From Ophiodon elongatus (Eukaryota > Chordata > Actinopteri > Perciformes > Hexagrammidae): a DNA stretch of 64,000 bases. The notes under the pieces were generated by a model that ran no database searches, was not told the DNA's origin, and saw only the letters and a program-made list of their open reading frames with translations. This document shows positions 14,585-24,883 of this stretch, piece after piece. Where the stretch lies: positions 4,421,001 to 4,485,000 of the forward strand of contig JACSYO010001856.1 in NCBI GenBank assembly GCA_016806645.1. The letters are read 5' to 3'. A program made the position numbers and the translations under genes. The stretch's first letter is position 1. The number at the start of each line of letters is the position of its first letter.

Positions 14585-16259
14585 TTAAAGAGACTTCTGG
14601 ATGTTGTTCAGGATGTTGCCATAGACAAAGTTGAACAGCTGTTCCTTTGACTTGGTTCCATCTAGCTGCACTGTAATAGCAGACATATTTAAAAATCAAT
14701 AGGGGAAACTTTGTCTGTAAATAACAAATAAATGATTAATCCAAAGTGCGTCAACTTACAGACGTCTGAATCAGAATCTGACTCCATGATGTTCTTGTGT
14801 TTCAAATACATGGGCCAGACGTGGCCGTCGAAGAGGCCGGGGGGGTCTGGCACCGTGTAGTTCCTAGAGCTGCAGAGAGACAACACCAATTACAGAACGG
14901 TAATAAAAAAAAAAAAAAAAAACCTATAAACACCAGTTAAGAACAGCGTCTGAACACGGAGGCACTTACCTCCTCCTCTTTTTGCATTCTTCATATGGGA
15001 TGGAAATAAAGTAACGTTGGTTCAGCACGTCGATCAAAGGTCTGCAAGGGAAGAGACAAATGAATGTCACGGCTTACTGGTCCCGTTTCTTTTACAGAGA
15101 GAAACGCTTAACGTGGAGTACACATGTTCTTACCTGTAGGTGTAAAGAAGAAAGCCCTCCACAATAAGGATGTGATTCTCCTCCTCCCCATCCTTATCGT
15201 CAGCCTTTGGGACAATCTCAGTATCCAGGGTGTTATTGACGCCATGAGACTTCTCAAACTTCACCGGGTTGTCCAACCATGCATAGATGGTACTCATCAT
15301 GGCGTCCATGTCCAGGGAAGTAATGACTGAAAAGCAAAAAGGTGGGGCGAAAGGATGGAGGCGAAGGGAGAAATGTATAGGAAATTGCAAAAAAAAAAAG
15401 GAGATGTCAGAAACAGTTTTCAATTTTGTTAAAAAAAAAAATGTTTCTCTGCATGCAATGTAGACAAAGTGTAACAGCAGCAGGCATACAAGACAAGACA
15501 CACATACACACTCACAAACCCATTCATAAAAACCCAGGCTTACCATCGTACTGCTTAAAGCCATCTTCACCAACTTCAATCTGATCTTGGGGCTGAAACA
15601 TACATTGATATATTGTACCAAGGTACATTCCACTAGAGCTACACTCTGCTATATGGAAGGCTCTGGTAGCGTTTTTAACTCACTAGGTCAACGGTATAGA
15701 GTAACACAGGCAAGTGTTAACACCCCATCAACTTGTTACTCAGAGCAATCCCCCTCGGTTAACTACATCCCACAAGTCAAAGAGGTGTGTGTGTGCACGT
15801 GGCTCACCTTGAAGAAGTCATCCTGAGGTACCACACAACAGTTGGGCAGGTTCTTGACTAGTCGGTTGGTGAGGGTGGTCTTTCCTCCATTGGTTACGCT
15901 GAATGAAACAAATAAGACAAATGCAATGAATGGTGGACGAATTGACCCATAAAAAAAACCAAACAAAACTGATAAGGTCACGGGTTAATAATTAACGTTT
16001 GACCATCACATTAGAGATTGAATCTAGCACATCAATTTTGGGAAGTGCAGTTATGGCCTTCAGTGAATATTGCATGTTAAATATATGCAATTACACATTA
16101 CATCTTCACTTATTTCCACAATAAAACAAAGTGTTACACCACAAACAAAGCACGTATCCACAAAAATGTACATTTTAAATATCTAACGTCACATGTATAG
16201 AAAATGGGTGTGTTAACTGAACAAATGGCGGATCTCTACTCCAGAGTGAGTGAGTGAAT

Positions 16260-16314
<55 letters not shown>

Positions 16315-16315
16315 T

Positions 16316-16396
<81 letters not shown>

Positions 16397-16682
16397 CATA
16401 TATATACACACACACACACATACATACATACATACATACATATACACACACACACACTGTATTTATTGACAGACTTTGTTTGAAAGGATAAACATTACAG
16501 AAATGGACACCGACATGGTCACTGAACACCAGTACAACAAAAAAAGGAAGCAACAATCTGGGGGGTGTCATGATAGCCCTCGTCCCCACGTGGGCCGACC
16601 TAGCTGACCTAGCCTAGCTTAGCTTAGCTTACGGTCATTCATTCGTCGGAACTCACCCGCCGATGCCGATGATGTACTTCAT
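14585..16682 (-). CDS. nmrk2: Nicotinamide riboside kinase 2
   Basis: This kinase phosphorylates nicotinamide riboside to NMN in NAD salvage; in mammals NMRK2 is the muscle form and also binds integrin beta1. Seven coding exons on the minus strand join in phase (16657-16682, 15808-15898, 15544-15592, 15134-15326, 14970-15041, 14760-14869, 14585-14670), giving 208 aa. The P-loop GGVTNGGKT is at residues 9-17 and the QDDFFK substrate/metal motif at 34-39. EGFLLYTYR, PYEECK and the lid YTVPDPPGLFDGHVWPMY follow; the last matches NMRK2 rather than NMRK1. A variable acidic insertion (about 85-105) precedes ILIVEGF. A probable 81-bp 3' UTR intron (14495-14575) begins nine bases after the stop. Intron 1 holds a compound microsatellite. 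Human NMRK2 lies on a different chromosome from the flanking genes. Confidence 0.93.
16255..16457. repeat. Compound microsatellite (CATA)n-(CA)n-(TA)n-(CA)n-(CATA)n
   Basis: The array in nmrk2 intron 1 has CATA units, then CA, a TA core of about 70 bp, CA again and CATA again, so its motif order is mirror-symmetric around the TA core. The TA core is self-complementary. Apparent frames over it are artefacts. Confidence 0.97.
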
Positions 16683-16949
16683 GGTGTCGGATGGTCAAAG
16701 CTCGGCACGAAAGGAAGTTGCTGAGAGTTCAATAACGTCAGTAAACCTTTTCAGGATCACAGTGATCAGACGGGAAGAAAGCTTAAAAAGAGAAGGTTAC
16801 AGGAAACGTCAACTACTTGATTCCTCCATGGCACTTAAGTTAAGTGAGTAAGGCGAGAGCAGAGACGAGGTGTCACTCGGACGCGGTCTTCCACCGAGAG
16901 AGGACCGTTAGTTCGATGTAGCTTCTACACATACTGAGGAGAGACGCCG

Positions 16950-17035
16950 TGATTGGCTATTTAAACACCTCGAGCAGCGCGAAAGAACCCGCGACAGCCA
17001 ATCAGCAGCGAGGGTCAACGCGGCTCCGCCCCCAT
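16950..17035 (-). promoter_or_regulatory. Likely nmrk2 promoter
   Basis: Upstream of the nmrk2 start codon, on its strand, are a TTTAAATA TATA-like box (16958-16965) followed by CCAAT (16952-16956). A second CCAAT in the opposite orientation is at 16998-17002 and a GC box (CCGCCCCC on the plus strand) at 17026-17033. The start site is not determinable, but the spacing fits a 5' UTR of a few hundred bases. Confidence 0.5.
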
Positions 17036-17114
17036 TTTCTCCCGACGACCACATCACACCTTGTAACCTTAACCCATGATGTAGTCTTTTTTTAGTTTTT
17101 TATTATTGGTGCCC

Positions 17115-17590
17115 GATATCGCACTAAAGTAAAAGTAGTAATACCACAATGTAGAAGTACTCTGTTAAAAGTAAAAGTTCTACATTCCAAATTATACTTA
17201 AGTCAATGTTCAAAAGTATTAGCATAAACATATTCCATAACATACCAAAAGTGAAATGCAAAGTTACGTTTGAGAAAAATATATATGATATTATTGGATT
17301 CTAATTATTGATGCTTTTTTTAGGTCATCACTTTAATGTTGTAGCTGGTAAATGTGGAGTTGTTTTTAATTACTCTATATAGTGCTGGGTATTTTAATCT
17401 ACAATAATAATAATAATAATAATAAATCATAATTTTTTTATGCTTTTGTATCAATAATATAAATCTGCAAAAGTAACTAAAGCTGTCAAATAAATGCGGT
17501 GGAGTAAAAAGTACAATATGTGCCTCCAAAATGTAGTGGAGTAGAAGTATAAAGTGGAAATACACAAGTAAAGTACAAATACCTCAATAT
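17115..17590. mobile_element. AGTAAAAGTA-type non-autonomous DNA transposon
   Basis: AGTAAAAGTA, ATACCACAATGTA and AATGTAGTGGAGTAGAAGTATAAAG, with AAGTAAAGTACAAATACCTCAA near the right end, form the ordered word set of a very abundant teleost element. An (AAT)n run lies inside it. Termini are eroded. Confidence 0.6.
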
Positions 17591-17754
17591 TGCACTGACA
17601 GTAACTTTTATAACAAATAAACTCTGGAGCAAAATAACTTTACTCTTAACTTTGGGTCCTTTATTTAGTATTTATAGTATTATAAAATTGCGTTGCCTAT
17701 CGTTGCATTCATCAGCGTCATCAGCTGTATACTCACTTAACAACAATACACACC

Positions 17755-17755
<1 letters not shown>

Positions 17756-17821
<66 letters not shown>
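17756..17821. repeat. (AC)n microsatellite
   Basis: AC dinucleotide array of about 33 copies. Confidence 0.97.
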
Positions 17822-17822
<1 letters not shown>

Positions 17823-18761
17823 AAGGCTGCCAGTGTTTCCCTAGAAAATAGTTCATATTGATGTCCGAATCAGAGACACAAAGAAAAAACAAAAAGGACA
17901 ACATCTCTTGACATTGCTGTGGTGTTTAATTCACCAGACTGCCGCTGACCTCCTTCTGCTTTGTTTTGAAACTTCCCTACCAACTTCATGACACAGTTTC
18001 CATGAGGTTGCACCAAAATATTACTTATGTTGAGGTTTACACCCTCGAGAACCTCAGCTATGAGGAGGAAGTCGCCAAGACAAGTGGAGTCCAGCTCAGT
18101 TTATGAGATTTCTATTCATAGTTTGACTCCAATTGGGAGGAGATTTATTGGATTTCTTTAAGTTTACAACAAATTTACTGCACACAGCTTTTATATTCAT
18201 GAATTGAAACTGATATAATGTTTCAAGGTGGTCAAGCTGTGATGAATAACCTTTAAATATATTAATAAATAGGTTGATTTCTTAAAGATTCACAAGCCAT
18301 ATGGATATTTTCCAGGAAACACATTTTCCAGCCTTCTCATTTGCATTGATGCAATGACAATAACATCACTTTTAAACTGTGACTGAGAGATTATGGTTCT
18401 GAAAGCGCAACACATCAGGCATAAATCATGTTTTTTCACGCAACTGGTGGAGAAAGCCTTTTCTGCGTATCTGAGGATTTATTTTATTTTATTTTACACT
18501 TACAACTCACCCCTGATCCCATTACAACATTTCACTTACTTGGAAACCTGGGCCCTGATCAGATTAGACGTGTCCTTTAAGTTTGAACAAAGCAGTTTTA
18601 GTTTGCACATCTGTAGCTCAACGGTGTGTGTGATGGCGTCAATAGCTAATTGAATATCTAGAATATCAAATGATTGTTCTAAGCAGCTGTATAACTGATA
18701 ATAGATAGCATACAATGCACACTTGTATCAAGTATTTTTGATATATCACATGCACTAGTCA

Positions 18762-19215
18762 GTGGTGGAAGAAATACTCAGATCCTTTACTTCGGTAAAA
18801 GTATAGAAATACCACAATGTAAAAATACACAGATTCAAGTAGAAGTCTTGCAACTTGGAAGTATCAACATCAAAATGGACTTAACTTAAAAGTGTTGTAT
18901 TAAAATTGCTTTATTAATGCTGAAGCATCACCGATGCAGTATTTCAGTGTTGTAGTTGGACGAGGTGAAGTACATTTGAAGTACTTTATAGAATGCTGGA
19001 TATTTTTGATCCATAATAATTTATCATATTCTATGACCTAATTATGTGTTTTGTTAAAAAAAAGTCAATCTGAAAACAACTATAGCATCAGATATTGCAT
19101 TAATTATCTCTGACATACAGTGGAGTATCGAGGTTTAAGTACAAAATGATATAAAATGCCAAGTAAGTATAAAGTAACATATATGGAAAAACATGGTCAA
19201 TTCTACCACCGGCCT
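18762..19215. mobile_element. Second AGTGGTGGAAGAAATACTC-type transposon
   Basis: The left end AGTGGTGGAAGAAATACTC leads into CAGATCCTTTACTTCGGTAA, and the element ends near TTCTACCACCGG, an inverted relative of the left end. It is the same family as 17115-17590 and 58995-59662. Confidence 0.6.
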
Positions 19216-20248
19216 CAACATGCCAGAAGAAAATGAATAATTAGACAACACAATGCTATTAAAGTACTAATAAGCACAACATTTATACAAGCTAAAAGTG
19301 CTTTATATGTTCTAAAACCATTTAGTTCCATTTTTTTGCTAAATTTAGTGGCATTAAAACACATCTTATAACGAAGCTGTAAAAATGACGTGGTCTGTTG
19401 TTCTCTTTTCCATCATAATGTCTTTTTTTTTTTTCCCCCGCGGGAACTCGCAGTGAGTTTAATACCAGTCTTCATTAGTGTGTCCACTCACACAAACACC
19501 GCGTCACACACTTTCAGTCACGGGTGTGGCGGCCAGAGCATGAATCTGCTTCCTTTCGATGAATTTCAGCCGTTGAGGCTTCATACAGGTCTATTTCCAG
19601 TGTTGTGCGTAATTGCGCAACGTTTCTCCCCAGCATGTAATGGAGACGTTGAATCTGTCTGTATGGTCATTTTGTGTCATAAACCCTAAATGGTCCATTC
19701 AGTGAAAATTCATGACTGGTTTTTATTTCGCCACAATGTTTCCTGACATGGAGACCTGAGGTGATGAATCAGCTGCACAGCAAATATTGTACTGTTCCAC
19801 ATGCGAATGTCTCACGGACCTGAGAGATACTGCGAGGTCTGTGAACTGACTTCTGATCTGCACACTGTGTCCTGCTCGCCCCTTGTTCAGCTGTCACATT
19901 TCACCTCAGATCTTCTCATCAGTCACATTTGTGCCATCCTGCATTCTTCACATTTAATCTGATTGTGTATTCCATGAACGCAAGATTGTCTGCATGACTG
20001 CAGCTGGTTTCACACGTGAATTCGTGGAAATATGAAATCTACTGTCCAATCTGGCCGTGTGATACAGTCAGTGGATAACGTAAAAAAACAAGGCGTGCGT
20101 AATTGCTGGTTACGATATCCCTCAAAAGGTTGTGCACTTTTTGATGTGACTGAGCTGGCTGCCATCTGCTGGCTGTGATCAGACCTCAGTTTGAGAAGTT
20201 TTAGTCCTGTTTGTTCTTTCTCTCTCTCTGTTTAACTTTAGACCAAAC

Positions 20249-20250
<2 letters not shown>

Positions 20251-20341
<91 letters not shown>
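20251..20341. repeat. (CA)n microsatellite, about 45 copies
   Basis: Perfect CA dinucleotide array. Confidence 0.98.
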
Positions 20342-20344
<3 letters not shown>

Positions 20345-21373
20345 TTCTTTCTGTCTATAGCTCAAATTCTCAACAAAGCACAACAACAAACTTGAAGGAA
20401 ATTCGCATGCATTGTTATCAGAACTTGCAATATTTTCTATTTCATAACTTTTTAAAAGACATTTCACTTGATTGCAATGAAATGTAATCGGGCTGAACAG
20501 GGATAATACAAATAAAGACAATAGCTTATTAAATGTGTTCATTTGATTTAATTTCAGCTCTGCTTTCACCAACAGTACTAACCTTTGTCCACATATTTGG
20601 TTGCCATGTATACTGAGTATTTCAATAAGAATGGCTGATGAATATTGTTAGTATCAAATATCTTTGATATTACCACATTTCCTTTAGTTTCTATTCATTT
20701 CTCCTTTATGCATCAAAGTCTGGGTGCTGCTTTCATTCCCCCTGCGCTTCATCCATGTTTCCTTTTTGTCCCATTACAAAGAAGAACCCGATTGCAGACT
20801 TTGGACAAGCAGGAAAAATGAAAATAAGTATTTATTTGTGAAAGGCAGACTGGCTAGAGGAGATTATTGGCAGAGGGGGTCCTGATGAAGTGAGCCGGCT
20901 GCCTTGCTTAACAGATTAGAATGCAGGTAATCCCAGAGCCATGGAGAACAGGTGTAAAGCAGACAAACTATCAACTACTATAGACAGGCAAGCAACTATC
21001 CTCGTATTGCATCACGGCACAAACTCCGTATGGCACAACGATGCAGCAGGAAGCGGCTGTCGGTGCAGGTTCTTGTAGGGAGGAGGTGATCGCTTGATGA
21101 CAGACAGGTGTGCTGATCCCAGTTGACAGGTGTGCAGAGAGAGAGATGGAGAGAAACTGAAGAGGTCAATTGCATGATAATCATGCATGCAAGCTATTCA
21201 AATTGACGTTTTTATTTTTATATATTATTTTTATTCACTGAAAGATAACATCTTCTGCCTCCATTTATCCTTTCGCTACAACATGTTGGATTCATGTTAA
21301 TGTGTATTTAAAGACATTTAAATTTGTGGGAAATAAATTGTGGAAAAAAATATAAATAAATATGAAATATAAT

Positions 21374-21578
21374 GATGTCCGAAGAGCAAAACCTCCTATC
21401 TGAAAAATGCACTTTTTTGAGAATAAAATAATAATTGTTGTTTTCTTGCAGAATGCTATTTTTTTAAGGATACCCAATACATAATACAAAATACAAAAAT
21501 ATACAAAGTGCAGATAGGAGGTTATTCCCACTTTTCCTGGATCATTTTGCAGATGGGAGGTTTTGCACTTCGGCCATC
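21374..21578. mobile_element. 205-bp inverted-repeat element with 29-bp termini
   Basis: The arms 21374-21402 and 21550-21578 are inverted copies matching at 26 of 29 positions. A third partial copy of the arm (CAGATAGGAGGTT, 21511-21523) lies inside. The AT-rich interior has no coding capacity. This looks like a MITE. Confidence 0.7.
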
Positions 21579-21855
21579 GATATATGAAAAATTGTCTAAT
21601 CAAACAAGAATTTCACGACCCCGCCCTCCTGCAAGAAAAATATATGGAAAGTAAAACAAACAAAAAAACACATTTCCCTACTATAGTTTTGGCAAAGACG
21701 AGTACGATAATTTTCTATTATGTCCAGTAGGCGGCGGTGTGTTTACTCCGCCAATTAAGGAGGAGAAGAAGAAGAACAAGTAGAAAAAGAAGTAGAAAAA
21801 ATGAAGACGAAGAAGAAGCAAACAAACAACTGAATTGAACTTTTTCGAGGAAAAG

Positions 21856-23329
21856 ATGAACAGAGAGCTACACATGCAAGTAAGAAAATCCTCGAACGAA
21901 CCACAATGATGACTGACTCTTTAATAACAATAATAGTAATTTATTTACACTTTGTCGTTGTGTTATTTTGTTGGTTAGGTTAGTACTAAAGTTTAAAACC
22001 TCTCCGAGCTATTGGCTCACTAGCTAATTGTCTCGCTTTCATGTCTAATATTTGTTAGTGTTCATTTTACTCTTTGAACCGAATGAATAACTTTTACTTT
22101 CCATTATTAACTGTTTAATATAAAGTATTTCCCACCTTTGAAACATCACAACAGATCAGGAGTAAAAGTTAGAAGTTTAAAGTTAACCGACGTAAAAAAA
22201 AACATTTCTGAGACTCAAAAGGGACAAAATCTTAATTAAAATAAGACTCAAACTAAATAAAAACTTTCCCTGTCCTTTTGCATCAACCTCCTCTGCAGAG
22301 GATGACGTCATTTCATGTGACGTAGTAAAATCCCGTGATCATGAATGATGCACCTCAACATTTAGGTTTTCTTACGATGGGTGATGTAACTAAATCTGGG
22401 GTACGAATGAAAGTTCCTCCTTTTTCTTCTTCATGAACGAACAGAACAGTTTCTAGCTTTTCTACGTCAATTTTAACTGTCGGCAACATCATTTTAAAAC
22501 CACTTTTTGTATTTTAGTTACTGAATGAAAGCTGAACTGTTGCGCAGGTTGACTCTACAACCAGCCTGCACTTGTGCCAAAGAGTCACATTTCGTGATTG
22601 TGATCTTGGGGATTTATTGTGTCTGTAACTCCGTTGTTCTTCAGCTCCTTTTTTTTGGGGATCATAAGTTGCATGTGATGGGGCGTAATGGAACAAACAA
22701 TCAACCTCCTGTTTGTGAAGTCATCAGGCGCGAAAGGAAAAATCCCTCTTATCGTAGAACACTTCATAATTGATTGAATAGACTTCTCAAAAAAAAAAAA
22801 AAAAAATAAAAAATCTAAGAGGAGACATTTCTTTTTTCATTTGCAAATGTTTAAATGCTGATGTAGACAAAAACTCAGCTTTAGCCAGTTTTGGGTGTTT
22901 TATAACACAAATTGTGCATTATACCACCTTTTTAAAGTTAAATCACTGTCATTGGACACCACACATTATTTTGTTGTTTAAAAAAAAGCATCTGCATTCT
23001 CCTCACAGGAAAGCGACAGTGACAGCGATAGCGACAGCAACAGTGATGATGTCACCAGCGTCACGGATTCGGACTACCAGCCCTGCCAAGGAGCGAGCGG
23101 CAGCCAGCTAGTGACGCCTATCGTTCAATGTGACCCTGTGAGGATGAAGAGGAGATGGGAGTCTTCTAAATGTGACCGAACTGTACAGACAAACTTTGAA
23201 AAACCACAGGACTGCGATGAATTCTACTTCATGAACCTTGTGAAACTGTTCAAAAAGTTGTCCCCGAGGAAGAAGTCCGAGGTCAGGATGAAAATCGAGA
23301 GACTCATCTTCGAAGCTGAGTTTAACTAG
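21856..23329 (+). CDS. Small acidic BESS-domain protein
   Basis: The certain part is exon 23009-23329, which opens after a good acceptor and ends with TAG. It encodes a Ser-Asp repeat (ESDSDSDSDS) then, at the C-terminus, a BESS motif (DEFYFMNLVKLFKKLSPRKK through KIERLIFEAEF). BESS motifs mediate protein interactions in MADF-type DNA-binding factors. A proposed first exon, 21856-21879 (MNRELHMQ), has a donor CAA|GTAAGA and joins in phase, giving 114 aa with no MADF domain. Its leader (about 21760-21845) is strongly purine-rich (GAAGAAG). Other upstream exons are possible. A nuclear role is inferred from BESS relatives. I do not recognise a named orthologue. Confidence 0.65.
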
Positions 23330-24260
23330 AAAGGGTTTATGCACGCACGCGCTTTGTTTCCTGTTTATTACGTTTTATTGTAAGAAGAGTTTCAGTATTT
23401 TTTTTTATTTTTTATTTTTTTTTTTGCAGACAAACCCTGGAATATTTTTTTATAGTATTTTGTTGTCCACTGCTTCAGTCTTCAGTGGAGGTGCAAACTG
23501 GATTGTTTACAAGTTCTGGAGCGTTGTTACTATTTACACTGAGATGCTCCATTGCCTGCTGGGGCCCTAAATGCAACGCAACAAGCAAAATTACATAATT
23601 TCTTCACTTGTTAGTTTAAAAGTATGTTGTTGATCAAAACAAATGTCAACGTTTGTGGCTCACACATTAGCATTCAGAAACCTGGTAGCACTCGGAAATC
23701 TTCTATTTGTCGGCAATAATAATTTGTGAAAAATGACGCCACAATTTGACACTAGTCTGTAAGCGGTGCTCGCGAATCACCTTTGTGAAATGGGGCCTCT
23801 GGTTTGTTTAAATCATATAAATGTCAGATGTTTATGACAGATGGGAAGAGCAGGTCGGACCATTTTGGATCTTAAGAATATTCTTTAGCCCTGCATGCTG
23901 CTAACGGCCGCTTTTCTTTCACTCCAACCACTTTTTTTTTTTTTTTTTTTTTTTCTTTTTTTTTTTTTCTTCTCCCTTTTTAATCTGTATGAGAACAAAA
24001 ATGTTTTTGAGTACTTTGTATTAAAACAATTAGTTGATGCACTGCGTTAAAACGTATACTTTTGACACTTTAAGAGAGACGTACCGTATGGTTAATAACG
24101 AGTAAGCAAAGATGTATGCAGTGAAGACGGCTCAGCTTACTTCAGACAGATGCATTGTGGGATATTACTAATACTCGGGCCAGTGTTTCTCAAATGCACG
24201 AAACAAATCAAGCTGCTGTTTAAGGTTAAATATGTTAATTGTTTTTCATGCAAATAAAGA
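23330..24260 (+). other. Probable 3' UTR of the BESS gene
   Basis: Non-coding, AT-rich sequence after the stop, with a long T-tract (23931-23968) and an AATAAA at about 24253. No other gene is visible here. Confidence 0.45.
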
Positions 24261-24883
24261 TCTTGCAAGTCATCTGTATGTGGGCGTACAATTTCTTTGT
24301 GGTGAGACTGAGACAATAATCTGATGCACAAGGAATTTAATTGTGAGGAAAAATAAGTTATAATTGAGTGATGTGAAAATCACCTGAGGTGCATGGTTAT
24401 ACAGCAGAACTGTGATGTCACAGCTTTCATCAGCAAACAGAATCATTTCAATATGCTTTAATTTGTATTAATGATTAATAGCGTGACGAGTGAAACACCA
24501 TCCTCGTCAAGTAAAGGCTTTCTTCTTGTGTACAAAACGAGAAGAGAAAAATACATTAAGATGTAGAAATAAAAGTAAGACTATATCAACGCTGTAACCA
24601 GGTCACGCCGAGAATGCCAGAGGGTTTTGTCTCCATGTTACTTTGTTTTAGAGTCACGAGGATGTAAAATGATCCAGTACATCACAAGAAAAGAAGAGAG
24701 GAATGTCTGAAAAAGTAAATATAATTTTGTTTTGCGTAAAAGATTAAATTCCTTCTGCTTTCCTCTTGTTAAACATCTCAGGACCCCTCAGATCTTTCTT
24801 GTTCCTCGATGAGTGACGACATGTTTTCTAGTAACCATGTGCCCAACTTTACATTTCTGACTCCACAGAAGAGGGGGATCTTT

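Larger units (their letters stand above)
17036..21740. other. Intergenic repeats between nmrk2 and the BESS gene
   Basis: No gene is recognised in this stretch. It contains two copies of a common fish DNA transposon (17115-17590 and 18762-19215), two AC arrays, and a 205-bp inverted-repeat element. Short open frames lack family resemblance and splice support. Confidence 0.55.
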
